Positions 33,953 through 42,861 are shown, counted from the stretch's first letter. The stretch is 64,000 nt of DNA from Neobacillus mesonae (GCF_001636315.1 NZ_KV440949.1:5598084-5662083); one strand, 5' to 3'. Notes: a model not told the origin generated them from the letters alone. Numbers and translations: made by a program.

Positions 33953-35927
33953 CTAATCCCCACAATCTCAAAACAGCTGCTTTAATGTCTTCATCAATCT
34001 CATTGATATCTTCATTTAATTTGATTTTCTTTTCTTGGATAGATTCATCAATAATTTTAAGAGCAATTTGCTCAGTTGGGCTATAACCATAGTATTTAAA
34101 TTTAGCATCTGTTGAAAAACTATATTCTGAATTAATTTCCTCTTCATGTCTTGGATCAAGAGTACTCTCTAAGCCAAATAAATCAGACAATAAAATTTGA
34201 TCAATTTTCAAATCTCCTTGAAATGGTACATTTTCTGTTAATACAAAGGTCTTGCCTTCTCTCAGTACTTTTTTAAACACAATAATCTCATTTTGTTCTA
34301 AACCTCTCAAACATAATGGATCATGAGTTGTCATGATAAATTGTACGTGTGGAAAGGTTCTTCTAAACAAATCTACTACTCGTATTTTCCATGAGGGATG
34401 TAAATGAACGTCAATTTCATCAATTAAAATAATCGCTGGAGTGTAACGTCCAGAATTATTAGGCAGGCTTAATAAGAAACGCATAATGTCAACTACTAGG
34501 CCAACAATAGTTTTATATCCACTACTAAGCTCACCAAATCGATAATAGCTAACTGTATCGAATGTTACCAAAAATTCTTTTTCTTCTTCCTTATACATTA
34601 AATAAACTGATTCATCAGATTCTACTGGTAAAATTTCTACTAGTGCTTCTTGTATTAATATAATATCTTCTTCTTTTGCCCAATCGACTAGCTTAGGCAA
34701 AAAATATGAATTATTAGATATAGGGAAAATATTACTAACATTTTGACTCCGCAGAATATTTTTCTGACGATGCTCATTATCAATTAATCGTGTTGCTCCA
34801 TAAGCAGCAATGGGAATATCGTTCCTTAAGTTTACTACTCTACTACCCTTGTTAAAATCAATTATATGTAAAGTTTCTACATCCTCTAATTTCCCATATG
34901 TTACAGCTAAGCGTCCATTTTCAAATCTTTTTGCAAATCCTTTTGGTTTACTCACATTACGAGTTGCAGATATAACCATTGTCTGTAATAAGCTTGTTTT
35001 ACCAGTTCCATTTTCACCTAATATCATTAAAAAAGGAGTTTTAGCAGAAAAGTCGAAGTTATATTCAAAATTTAAACCTGATAAATTTTCAACCTTAAAA
35101 CTTTGAATGTATTGTGAAACAATGTTATAGTCTTCTGTTTCTATTATTAGATTTTCTTCCTTAAGACGATAACAATTATAAATATCCTTAAATTCATTTT
35201 TATTCATTTTAGAATTCAAACGCAAAAATTCAAATAAATCGGAACGTTTTGAAAGAGCTAGACTCCATAATGCATTTAGCGAAAATTCATTAAAAATAAA
35301 TGAACGTCTAATTGCTACATGCGAAACAATTCCACAAAACTCTATCCAGTTAGCATTACCAAATAAAACTTTATTAGCCTTTAAATGATTAAAATATTCG
35401 AGACGTCTTTTTATTAACACTTCTCTATTTAAATTTAAAGTTTTTATTGTTACTTCCCCTCTGTCAGATTTTGGTAATACTTCTCCATTATCCAAGAATT
35501 GTAAATGTTTTTCTGGATCATCTAATCTAGGATTAAGTAGCAAGGGAACACTATTTGTTTCTTCAACAGGAAACAAATCTCTTTTAGAATGAGAACATGT
35601 AGGACATACTGGCAATAGATTCTCCCAATCATATGCTAAATGCGGATAGAGCGATTTTGGCATAAAGTTCTCAATATAAGCTGTATCTAGCACTGTTTCA
35701 CAATATGCACATCGATTTTTGAATTGTTCGATTAAATGATTACATAATTCCTTATCTAGCTGTCTAATTGGTAAAAAATTAAATTTTCTATAACTTACTA
35801 TATTTCTGATATTGCCAATCTTATCTACATCATGATTAGCTCGTTCTAGATAATCTTTTAATTTTTCTTTTATTCTTAAAAGCCTCATACTTTCCCGAGG
35901 TCTATCTAAAATTTCTACTTTGATCAA
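33945..35927 (-). CDS. HNH-like domain fused to AAA/ABC-type ATPase (PtuA-like)
   Basis: 660-aa fusion. Residues ~71-120 form an HNH-like zinc module (CAYCETVLDTAYIENFMPKS, then WENLLPVCPTCSHSK). The ATPase has Walker A GENGTGKTS (~304-312), signature ELSSGY (~466-471), Walker B IILIDEID (~499-506) and switch TTHDP. In the HNH part the expected His of IEHF is Asn87, so it may be structural. The TTG start at 35927 is chosen because GGAAGGG precedes it and the protein starts MIKVEILDRPRES; upstream codons are hydrophobic and unlikely coding. Likely defence ATPase for the overlapping HNH nuclease gene. Confidence 0.82.
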   Translation of the reverse strand: MIKVEILDRPRESMRLLRIKEKLKDYLERANHDVDKIGNIRNIVSYRKFNFLPIRQLDKELCNHLIEQFKNRCAYCETVLDTAYIENFMPKSLYPHLAYDWENLLPVCPTCSHSKRDLFPVEETNSVPLLLNPRLDDPEKHLQFLDNGEVLPKSDRGEVTIKTLNLNREVLIKRRLEYFNHLKANKVLFGNANWIEFCGIVSHVAIRRSFIFNEFSLNALWSLALSKRSDLFEFLRLNSKMNKNEFKDIYNCYRLKEENLIIETEDYNIVSQYIQSFKVENLSGLNFEYNFDFSAKTPFLMILGENGTGKTSLLQTMVISATRNVSKPKGFAKRFENGRLAVTYGKLEDVETLHIIDFNKGSRVVNLRNDIPIAAYGATRLIDNEHRQKNILRSQNVSNIFPISNNSYFLPKLVDWAKEEDIILIQEALVEILPVESDESVYLMYKEEEKEFLVTFDTVSYYRFGELSSGYKTIVGLVVDIMRFLLSLPNNSGRYTPAIILIDEIDVHLHPSWKIRVVDLFRRTFPHVQFIMTTHDPLCLRGLEQNEIIVFKKVLREGKTFVLTENVPFQGDLKIDQILLSDLFGLESTLDPRHEEEINSEYSFSTDAKFKYYGYSPTEQIALKIIDESIQEKKIKLNEDINEIDEDIKAAVLRLWGLDD

Positions 35928-36008
35928 AATTAACCCTTCCTTTCTAATAAAAAAATAATATATATAAAACATGCTAACAAAGAAATTTCCGAATAAAAAA
36001 CTGCACAA

Positions 36009-36405
36009 TTACTATTAAATATTGTATGAAATATTTCCGCCTAACACTAAGGCAGCTGATGTTCGGACTCCATAAATATCTTCCTAAATATATCATTAAT
36101 TATAACTAATTTAATATTTACAATGTAAATATGTGTAAAACTCTGCGAAAACACACCTTGATCAAGGATATCTCTCTAGAAATAAGTAAAAGCCCTCAAA
36201 TACTTATATACAAGGTTTTAAGAGCTTTCGCTAAATTCTTATAATAAACTAAACCTTCTAGTATTCTTAGTACAGGTTATGTTGTTTAATTATTTCAATT
36301 AACACATCCATTAGCCGCATTATAATGAGTGAATGTAGTATATAGGTATCGACACAACTCGATTAAGTTACTATTATTGAACTAACGAGAGGACGTGTCT
36401 GTTTT
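36009..36405. other. intergenic, no gene seen
   Basis: About 400 bp upstream of the ATPase gene and left of the IS3 remnant. It should contain the defence operon promoter; no clear consensus box recognised. Confidence 0.35.
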
Positions 36406-36642
36406 ACGAGTCAAAAACGATACAATCAAGAATTTAAACAAACTGTAGTCGAGCTTTATGGCTCGGGTACAACGGTCAGTCAACTATCTAGCGAATATGG
36501 TGTTTCTGAAGTAACTATTTATAAGTGGATTAAGCACCATTCCCTAACTGAATCACAATCTCACTTAAATTTCAACATAAATATCCAGACTTCTATAAGG
36601 ACGTTTTTCAACAATATGGCCCGATTGTTGAAAAAAAGCTAA
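36406..36642 (+). mobile_element. IS3-family OrfA fragment
   Basis: Open frame TSQKRYNQEFKQTVVELYGS, then TVSQLSSEYGVSEVTIYKWIK, is the helix-turn-helix OrfA start of an IS3 element. After about 55 codons the similarity is lost and the frame runs into the repeat copy at 36606. OrfB is absent. With the fragment at 32735 it brackets the HNH/ATPase pair. Confidence 0.8.
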
Positions 36643-36724
36643 TGATAATTGTTTAACTAAACTGCCCGTTAGTCCAATAAGGAATTCAACAAAAAAGGCG
36701 GTTAATCCTTCCAGATCAACACAC
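36606..36724 (+). repeat. CCGTTAG-type repeat with CAACAAT leader
   Basis: Leader hairpin TTCAACAAT...ATTGTTGAA, GCTAATGATAATTG, then TTTAACTAAACTGCCCGTTA, AATAAGGAATTCAAC and a degenerate right end. The same leader occurs at 53023. Lies 3' of the 163-aa gene. Confidence 0.8.
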
Positions 36725-36750
36725 ATGTTGAACGAAATCTTCAAAATTAT

Positions 36751-37242
36751 TTAACAATTTTGCTTAATGGTTTCTTCCACATAAGTAAGCAAATTACTGT
36801 ATGAGCAGTTTCCTTTGAACAGCTGCGATACTACACTTAAAGGTAATATCACTTTATCCTTCTTTTTAGAATAAAGTACACCCTGTGTTTTAGTAACACT
36901 GTGCAATTCAATAAGATTGGGAGAAAAATTTTGTACAGAATCGGAATCATACCAGTAAAAGTCTTGTTTGACATTACTTTTAATAACCTCACCTACATAT
37001 GCACCTATACGAAGCACTAAATTATCAAAATGCTTACCTAAGATTTCAGTGCCAAACTCTGTATCCATTAATCTTTTTGTGTACATATCAATATAACGAA
37101 CGCTTTCAATAGTAAAGTCTAAATTTCTTTTAGTAAGGTTCTCTTTATCCCAGGAATCATTAGATACATCCTGATATATTAATTTCGCAATGCCTTTTAA
37201 ATCATCTTTTTGTAATTTTGCCTTATTGAAAAAGTTATACAT
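36751..37242 (-). CDS. hypothetical protein, 163 aa
   Basis: Soluble, mixed alpha/beta protein starting MYNFFNKAKLQKDDLKGIAK, with LDFTIESVRYIDMYTKRLMD as the first strong helix and a basic, regular C-terminal half. The overall style (small, acidic/neutral, DUF-like) resembles immunity proteins of contact-dependent toxin systems, but no family is named with confidence. AGGAGAAATCCTA precedes the ATG. Single gene with a repeat copy 3'. Confidence 0.6.
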   Translation of the reverse strand: MYNFFNKAKLQKDDLKGIAKLIYQDVSNDSWDKENLTKRNLDFTIESVRYIDMYTKRLMDTEFGTEILGKHFDNLVLRIGAYVGEVIKSNVKQDFYWYDSDSVQNFSPNLIELHSVTKTQGVLYSKKKDKVILPLSVVSQLFKGNCSYSNLLTYVEETIKQNC

Positions 37243-37295
37243 TAGGATTTCTCCTTTATCAATTATCTTCGAGCATAGCTATGATAATTATATCC

Positions 37296-37386
37296 TTATT
37301 GAGCTATCCTGCCCCGTTAGCGGAATAAGAAAAAGAGTTGCCGCAGCAACGCTTTATTAAACTCAAGCACCCGTTCGTAGAAGAAG
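37296..37386 (+). repeat. CCGTTAG-type repeat, full length
   Basis: TTGAGCTATCCTGCCCCGTT, GGAATAAGAAAAAGAGTTGC, CGCAGCAAC, then CAAGCACCCGTTCG. Lies 3' of the 65-aa gene. Confidence 0.92.
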
Positions 37387-37467
37387 AAGAATTAAACAAA
37401 AAAAGGATGTTAATGCTTTAAAGCCAACACACCACTAAGCTTTATAAGGTGTGAAACGCTTCATCGT

Positions 37468-37665
37468 TTAAAGAAGTTGGCCTTGTAAGACACGGGATAT
37501 AATAAATACAATTCCCCCGACGATAAGTAACTTGATATGCTTTGTTTTGCTTTTCTTTTCTTCACTTTTCTTATTTTTTGTATCTATAATCCAAATATTA
37601 ATAACACTAATAAACATCAGTAAAACACCTAAGAATGCTAACAAATAAAATAAAAAATCCTCCAT
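37468..37665 (-). CDS. two-TM membrane peptide, 65 aa
   Basis: MEDFLFYLLAFLGVLLMFIS helix, then a Lys/Glu-rich loop DTKNKKSEEKKSKTKHIKL, then LLIVGGIVFIISRVL. AGAGGTGATTTG before the ATG gives a good ribosome site. Unknown function. It lies between two repeat copies. Confidence 0.6.
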   Translation of the reverse strand: MEDFLFYLLAFLGVLLMFISVINIWIIDTKNKKSEEKKSKTKHIKLLIVGGIVFIISRVLQGQLL

Positions 37666-37701
37666 CAAATCACCTCTACTGCTATATTACCCAAACTCAC
37701 A

Positions 37702-37810
37702 TACTTCAACTAACCTGCCCCGTTAGTACAACAAGAAAAAAGGATCGCCGCAGCCATCCCAATCTTCAACTCTTGGGGACCCATTAGTTTAAGTACAATC
37801 TTTCACAATC
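37702..37810 (+). repeat. CCGTTAG-type repeat, full length reference copy
   Basis: CTTCAACTAACCTGCCCCGT, ACAACAAGAAAAAAGGATCG, CCGCAGCCATCC, CTTCAACTCTTG, ACCCATTAGTTTAAGT, TTTCACAATC. Lies 3' of the GIY-YIG gene. Confidence 0.93.
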
Positions 37811-37871
37811 TATCCAAATTACCTCGTGAATAGAACAAAAATAAATATTGGTAGGAGCTTTACATATGATA

Positions 37872-39053
37872 TTATTCATCAAACAGCTCATAATTCTCAA
37901 AAGAAGGGCTCATAACTCTTCCAGCAATAGTTTTTCTGTCAATTCCTAGCTCCCTAGAGGCCTGGCTCATGCTTTCATACACAATGCCGTCTATCCGAAT
38001 AGCCTTGCTTTTTCTATCATTCGGTTGAAGCGGTTGGCACGTTATATCTGGAGCTTTTATAACTCGAGTATAATTCGGATATACATCACTTAAGACCCTT
38101 TTGGCTATAACCTTTCGATTTATCCCGATTACTTCTTCAGCGTGCATCATGCTGCTATACTCTTTTCCGTCGATCATAACAGCTTTGCTTTTTCCGTTAG
38201 TTTTTCTCATGGTTTCCTTAGTAGCAGGACTCCGTTTTATTCCTTTTGCTTTTTGCCCGCTCAAAATCTGTATTTCACTAATTTTTTTAGAGTGCACTTC
38301 CGCAATTCTCTTAATTACTTCATCGTAGTCCGGATAGTGTTTCTCCCACCAAGATAAATACAATTTTTTATTTCTTATTCTGCTAGCGGTCCCACCAGGA
38401 AGCTCATGTTCATCTTCAATTTCTCTATTCGTATAACCCTCTAGCATTTTTTCTATAATTATTTGAAACTCCTGTTCACTTACATTTCCTAATAGCTCAG
38501 CAACATCGTTTGATTTCACAGCGTCATACTCTATATGCTGCCATAGATGCCTGTATCTTCTTTTATGACGGATAAGAGATACATATCTGTCATTCAGATC
38601 AAACAATTCACCGATGAATCTATTACTCTTACCGGTGATAAGCAGTTCAACTATATCCAAGAATTCTTCTTTAGTGATTTTGGCATTAGGATTTTTTTCG
38701 CCTTGGATCCGTTCAGAACCCTTCTTTTTCTGCTCTTCGCTCCAAGTATAACCATACATCCCTTCGCCACCTAAGGTCATATTATATCCGTTGGTGAAAG
38801 AATCAAATTGTTTGATTATTTTCCTTTCGAGAATGGAGAGTTCAACATTCGATATATCCGCATGTTCTTCAACGATAAACCAGGTAATTTCTTTATTATA
38901 TTTTATGTATGCTCTTTGAAGGTGCGTATTGTAATGCTCACCTTTGTTCAACAGTAGCAAATGATCCCTAATCCGTTTTTGATTATGAATCACTGTATCT
39001 TTACCTATATAATATCGCCCGTTAATCTCCAGGGCGTAAATACCTTTAGACAT
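37872..39053 (-). CDS. GIY-YIG endonuclease with NUMOD DNA-binding repeats
   Basis: 393-aa free-standing homing-type endonuclease. The catalytic GIY-YIG domain is at the N-terminus (GIYALEINGRYYIGKD; Arg in KRIRDH). Two or three helix-turn-helix segments follow, then two NUMOD1-like modules: KSKAVMIDGKEYSSMMHAEE and KSKAIRIDGIVYESMSQASR, each ending DRK/NRK-type helices, for recognising a long DNA site. It is not inside an intron or intein here. GGGAGGTGAAATGAA precedes the ATG. Could promote its own spread or array recombination. Confidence 0.88.
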   Translation of the reverse strand: MSKGIYALEINGRYYIGKDTVIHNQKRIRDHLLLLNKGEHYNTHLQRAYIKYNKEITWFIVEEHADISNVELSILERKIIKQFDSFTNGYNMTLGGEGMYGYTWSEEQKKKGSERIQGEKNPNAKITKEEFLDIVELLITGKSNRFIGELFDLNDRYVSLIRHKRRYRHLWQHIEYDAVKSNDVAELLGNVSEQEFQIIIEKMLEGYTNREIEDEHELPGGTASRIRNKKLYLSWWEKHYPDYDEVIKRIAEVHSKKISEIQILSGQKAKGIKRSPATKETMRKTNGKSKAVMIDGKEYSSMMHAEEVIGINRKVIAKRVLSDVYPNYTRVIKAPDITCQPLQPNDRKSKAIRIDGIVYESMSQASRELGIDRKTIAGRVMSPSFENYELFDE

Positions 39054-39145
39054 TTCATTTCACCTCCCGATATATTATACTCTGTTAAACAATAAATCTT
39101 TAATAAAAGCTGTGTTAGCGTTTAATGTTGATTAAATACCATTAA

Positions 39146-39212
39146 ATAAGGCTGCCATAAAATGACAACCTAATCGTTTTTTGTTTAACTAAAGCACATA
39201 TTTAGTTGAAGA
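39146..39212 (+). repeat. CCGTTAG-type repeat, rearranged
   Basis: GGCTGCCATAAAATGACAAC precedes TTGTTTAACTAAAGCACATA and TTTAGTTGAAG. Lies 3' of the 326-aa lipoprotein gene. Confidence 0.55.
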
Positions 39213-39311
39213 GGATTCCAACAAAAACATAATTTATTTTATCAAACTGTAGTGGATGGAAATTTTATACTTTCTTTTGAAAATAGAGGTCGGCAAGTCT
39301 TCTTTTAAATT

Positions 39312-40292
39312 CTACCCGTGCCAAGAACCAGTTCTTTTATCGACTGTTTCAATAGGATAATTATCTTTTTCTCCAGTATAAGGTACAGAATCCGTATAAA
39401 CCCATACAGTATCACCTTTATCAATTAATTTTACTATTTCATCTTCCCTATTATTACTGTTATTCCAGTCCTCAAAAAATAGCTCTTTCCAATTATCTTT
39501 TATAGGCGCATTCCAAGAAAGGTACTGGGCTTGTTCAAAGAGAGTTCCTTCTTTACCGTTATTTTTTTTCTTAAATTCCTCTATAACATTCCAAATCTCA
39601 TTAGCGGTTAAATTATCGTAGAAATTCTCAGACCAGTTAATACCTTTAGCATAAACATAATCAGGACCCGGCATATACGTATCAAATATATAGGTCCTAA
39701 GCGTCTTCTTTAAATGCTCCATCTCTTCAAGAGAAGCATTTTGGGAAACAACTTTTTCCTGTTTCTGTTGATATATAAATTCGATAATTTGACCACTTGG
39801 AACCGTGCCATCCGCTAAATATTTTACATAATCCTCACCCTCAACAGTTCTACCGTCAAAATTACTGCCATTTCTTTTCAATAAGAGAGCATGTTTTTTG
39901 CCTTCTTTATTTGATATCGTTACAACCGTATACCCATGAGAATCTTTATTTTTAGCGATTGTATAAGAAAAATGGTACACGTTATTGACTGTTAATTGCC
40001 CATTGTTAAAGTACCAAGTGCTACTTACCCCATCCTGTTTTCCTGTTGCCAGCCAAACATCGCTGATCTTATCACTCGCCTGTGGTATTTCTGAAGATGT
40101 TGAACTTTTAGATGGCGATGCTTTCACTGCCGGATTTGTGTTTTGCTTCGAACTTTGTGATGTTGTTTCAGTTGTTTTGGGTTTTTGCTTCGAACTTTCA
40201 GGGGGAATTTTGGTTGATTCACCTGTTGTTTTTCCACACCCAGAGATTGTCATCCCAAAAAGAACTAAACAAAAAACTATTATCTTTTTCAT
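39312..40292 (-). CDS. lipoprotein, 326 aa
   Basis: Signal peptide MKKIIVFCLVLFGMTISGCG with lipobox ISGC. A Ser/Thr/Lys/Pro-rich linker to about residue 75 is followed by a beta-rich segment (SDVWLATGKQDGVSSTWYFN) and a helical C-terminal half (LKKTLRTYIFDTYMPG; NEIWNVIEEFKKKNNGKEG). Surface-anchored; function unknown. GAGGGGTTAATATAA precedes the ATG. Confidence 0.75.
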   Translation of the reverse strand: MKKIIVFCLVLFGMTISGCGKTTGESTKIPPESSKQKPKTTETTSQSSKQNTNPAVKASPSKSSTSSEIPQASDKISDVWLATGKQDGVSSTWYFNNGQLTVNNVYHFSYTIAKNKDSHGYTVVTISNKEGKKHALLLKRNGSNFDGRTVEGEDYVKYLADGTVPSGQIIEFIYQQKQEKVVSQNASLEEMEHLKKTLRTYIFDTYMPGPDYVYAKGINWSENFYDNLTANEIWNVIEEFKKKNNGKEGTLFEQAQYLSWNAPIKDNWKELFFEDWNNSNNREDEIVKLIDKGDTVWVYTDSVPYTGEKDNYPIETVDKRTGSWHG

Positions 40293-40332
40293 TTATATTA
40301 ACCCCTCTTTTTTCTTTATTTTAACATTTATA

Positions 40333-40439
40333 GGTCAACTAAACTGCCCCGTTTGCACAATAAGAAAATGGGATAGCCACAGTCATCCCATTCTTCAACT
40401 ATCGCACCCGTTTGTTTAAGTATATTTCTTCACAATTTC
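40333..40439 (+). repeat. CCGTTAG-type repeat, full length
   Basis: GTCAACTAAACTGCCCCGTT, AATAAGAAAATGGGATAGCC, TCATCCCAT, then CGCACCCGTTTGTTTAAG and TTCTTCACAATT. Perfect 7-bp central stem ATGGGAT/ATCCCAT. Confidence 0.93.
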
Positions 40440-40501
40440 ACTTTTATTAGCCATTATGTTTAATAAAACACGCTATCATTTTAACAATCAAATTAAAATT
40501 A

Positions 40502-40542
40502 ATAACAACCCTCACTTTGTTGCCTGTAAGGGTTGTTTTATT
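40502..40542 (-). terminator. intrinsic terminator
   Basis: AACAACCCT / AGGGTTGTT hairpin at the 3' end of the methyltransferase gene. Confidence 0.7.
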
Positions 40543-40543
40543 T

Positions 40544-41320
40544 TTAATATTTATTTTTTTTTACAGCTTCATAAACGATTTGCTGTTTACTATTTGTTGG
40601 TTGTTTACCCTCGATAAAATCAGCTGAAATAACGACTTCTGAAAATCCTATTTTCTCCAAAACTAATTTGAACTCCTCAACACCGTACCAACGTAAAGCA
40701 AAACGTTGTAATTCAGTCTGGATAAGTTTTCCTTTACGCCATTTTTCATATTTTAAATATGAAACCTTGTATTGGTTAAGAAAATCAACCTCCACAAGTT
40801 TCCCTTCCATAGTGATAATATCACCATTTGAAACGTTAAAAGTTGAAGTTCCTTCAAAACTTCCAACATGAGGATTGTCGTCTGGTAAGAAAAGGTCGAG
40901 TATTAATCTTCCACCAGTTTCAAGATGCTCATAAAGTTTCTTTAATACTTGGATTGAATCCTCTCGATTTTCAATTAATAAGAGAGAACCAGCAGGAATA
41001 ATAATAGCTTCATATTTGTAAGGTAATGATAATTCCCTTAAATCTGATTGATATAAGATTGGTTTTAACCCACGTTCTTCACAGCGTTGACTACACGAAG
41101 CTAACATTTCAGTAGAATAGTCAACTCCGTCTACATTGAGACCCGCTTCTAAAAGAGGTATGATTACACGTCCAGAACCAACCATTGCTTCCAGAATACG
41201 TCCTTGACAGTTTTTAAGTTTTTCTTGATAAAACTCTATATCTCCACCGAATGATTGGCCTATTTTTTTCGTTAAATCATAAACCTTCGTGCAAAGCTCT
41301 CCGTAATAACTAAAAGACAT
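40544..41320 (-). CDS. class I SAM-dependent methyltransferase
   Basis: 258-aa Rossmann-type methyltransferase. The SAM motif I is GRILEAMVGSGRVIIPLLEAG (residues ~40-60), the acidic ribose contact VDGVDYSTEML, motif II YEAIIIPAGSLLL and a C-terminal variable region with KWRKGKLIQTELQRFALRWY. Probably methylates a small molecule. Single gene with a repeat copy 3'. AATACGGAGGGGAAAC precedes the ATG. Confidence 0.88.
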   Translation of the reverse strand: MSFSYYGELCTKVYDLTKKIGQSFGGDIEFYQEKLKNCQGRILEAMVGSGRVIIPLLEAGLNVDGVDYSTEMLASCSQRCEERGLKPILYQSDLRELSLPYKYEAIIIPAGSLLLIENREDSIQVLKKLYEHLETGGRLILDLFLPDDNPHVGSFEGTSTFNVSNGDIITMEGKLVEVDFLNQYKVSYLKYEKWRKGKLIQTELQRFALRWYGVEEFKLVLEKIGFSEVVISADFIEGKQPTNSKQQIVYEAVKKNKY

Positions 41321-41522
41321 AATTGTTTCCCCTCCGTATTTTGTTTTTACTGAAGGGCAATAATACTAGATTAGGCCTTCAGCACCTCAATTTTATTTGG
41401 ATATACTTTTGAGCTGACTATCACAAAAATCACTCACTTTCTAATTTAATGTAATAACTTTAACATAAAGGGGAAAATTTGGACAATAGATAAATTTTTA
41501 ATTTTCAATAAATTGGTCCCTT

Positions 41523-41619
41523 TCCAATTAACTTGCCCTTTCGAACAAGAAAAAGGAGCCATAACAACAACTCCTTGTTTCGCTCAAGCACCCGATAGTT
41601 TAAGTGTATTTCTTCACAA
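41523..41619 (+). repeat. CCGTTAG-type repeat, full length
   Basis: CCAATTAACTTGCCCTTTCG, AACAAGAAAAAGGAGCCATA, AACTCCTTG, then CAAGCACCCGATAGTTTAAG and TTTCTTCACAAA. Stem AAGGAG/CTCCTT. Lies 3' of the 65-aa gene at 41664. Confidence 0.9.
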
Positions 41620-41663
41620 AAAGAATTTAAAACATTATAAACGTAATCCCACCCACAGCAATC

Positions 41664-41861
41664 TTATTCCTCGTTATCATCCACTTTTTCGGTAAGTAAT
41701 TTCCAAATTGCCAATATACTCAGAATAAACAAAAGATAATTTGTAGGTGGGCCGATAAATTGTCGTTTTATAAAAGAAACAATTTGATATATAGAATAAA
41801 TTAAAAATACAAAAGAAAGAATCAGAAAAATTACTTTTAGTATATAATGTTCTTTATTCAT
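41664..41861 (-). CDS. two-TM membrane peptide, 65 aa
   Basis: MNKEHYILKVIFLILSFVFL begins helix 1, a basic loop SFIKRQFIGPPTN follows, helix 2 is YLLFILSILAIWKLL and the tail is acidic (TEKVDDNEE). ATAGGGGATGAACT precedes the ATG. Unknown role; between two repeat copies. Confidence 0.6.
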   Translation of the reverse strand: MNKEHYILKVIFLILSFVFLIYSIYQIVSFIKRQFIGPPTNYLLFILSILAIWKLLTEKVDDNEE

Positions 41862-41958
41862 AGTTCATCCCCTATATTTTCCTTACTTTGTTATCTTGCA
41901 TTTCCCATAAATTAAACAACCATTCTTTATAAATTTTACCACAAACAACCATTATCAT

Positions 41959-42060
41959 TGTTAAACTATTCTGCTCCGTTAGCACAATAAGAAAAGGGGA
42001 TCACCGCAGCATCCCGTCTTTTACATAAGCACCCGATAGTTTAAGTTTAAGTTCTCACAA
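41959..42060 (+). repeat. CCGTTAG-type repeat, full length
   Basis: TTAAACTATTCTGCTCCGTT, AATAAGAAAAGGGGATCACC, GCAGCATCCC, then AAGCACCCGATAGTTTAAG and TTCTCACAA. Very close to the copies at 31593 and 63684. Confidence 0.92.
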
Positions 42061-42158
42061 ACTAACATCATTAAAGGTATGGTTTTAATTGGATTATACC
42101 GAAATTTTCATTTTGAAATCGTGATTACATTTTAGCTTTTTGAGCTTTCCCTAATGTA

Positions 42159-42479
42159 TTAATCAACTAATTCAACGGAAAGGGTATTAATTTGAGCAGG
42201 ATCTGATTCCTTGATTTCACCATCATAACCAACTACTACTTCATCCCCAACCTGAAAGGTTACTGCACTATTTACTGAAAGGTCAACAAGTATTCTATGC
42301 GTTCTACCGCCTTCCTCCCAATGGACAATAGCACGATCGTCGGTAATCATTTTTGCGATTGTTCCTCTAAAAGTTACATATACTTCACGTTCATCTATGC
42401 TTTTTACATCTTCTGTGTTACAAGCAAATAATAAACTGCTTATGAATAGTATCAATAACAAATTGTATTTCTTTTTCAA
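42159..42479 (-). CDS. DUF3221-like lipoprotein, 106 aa
   Basis: TTG start (after AGGAGATTTATC) of a lipoprotein, MKKKYNLLLILFISSLLFAC, lipobox LFAC. The mature part is a small beta-barrel; VGDEVVVGYDGEIKESDPAQ matches the ending typical of DUF3221/YobA-type OB-fold lipoproteins. Outer-surface, function unknown. Single gene with a repeat copy 3'. Confidence 0.75.
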   Translation of the reverse strand: MKKKYNLLLILFISSLLFACNTEDVKSIDEREVYVTFRGTIAKMITDDRAIVHWEEGGRTHRILVDLSVNSAVTFQVGDEVVVGYDGEIKESDPAQINTLSVELVD

Positions 42480-42562
42480 GATAAATCTCCTTTAACAGTA
42501 TTCATCAAAACAGCATCTACTTTTCACATTAAACGCATCAACCAGATGAATGTTACAGTTTG

Positions 42563-42620
42563 TATTCAATTAACCTGCCCCCGTTAGTTGAAGAAACAAA
42601 AAGCCACCTTTGGCAGCTAT
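42563..42620 (+). repeat. CCGTTAG-type repeat, left two thirds
   Basis: TTCAATTAACCTGCCCCCGT, TTGAAGAAACAAAAAGCCAC, TTTGGCAGCT. Box B absent; it runs into the stop of the 78-aa gene. Confidence 0.85.
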
Positions 42621-42624
42621 TGTA

Positions 42625-42861
42625 CTAAAATATCGTTATAATTTCGACTTTATCCCAAATATCTTTCAGCTTTTTCCCATTGATTGTCCCGTTATCGAGA
42701 AGTTCTTGAGGATTTTTATAAAATACAAATTCCTTATTGTTCTCGCCTAAACCAAAACCTTCCTTGACGTTCAATGTTCCATATATTTTTCCTTTGTAGC
42801 TAAATTCAATCTCATGCCCCATTTTAATATCTCTAACTAATTCTTCATAAGAATAATCCAT
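42625..42861 (-). CDS. hypothetical protein, 78 aa
   Basis: Starts MDYSYEELVRDIKMGHEIEF; the pattern EFSYKGKIYGTLNVKEGFGL then EFVFYKNPQELLDN suggests a small barrel plus helix of a protein-binding type. The ATG at 42861 is chosen over 42879 because GGTGGGAGAAAACT lies before it. Possibly immunity-like; family not recognised. Confidence 0.6.
   Translation of the reverse strand: MDYSYEELVRDIKMGHEIEFSYKGKIYGTLNVKEGFGLGENNKEFVFYKNPQELLDNGTINGKKLKDIWDKVEIITIF

Noticed and set aside
33053..35927. Complete retron (Ec78 type)
   Set aside because: No reverse transcriptase gene or msr/msd-like structure found on either side of the HNH/ATPase pair.
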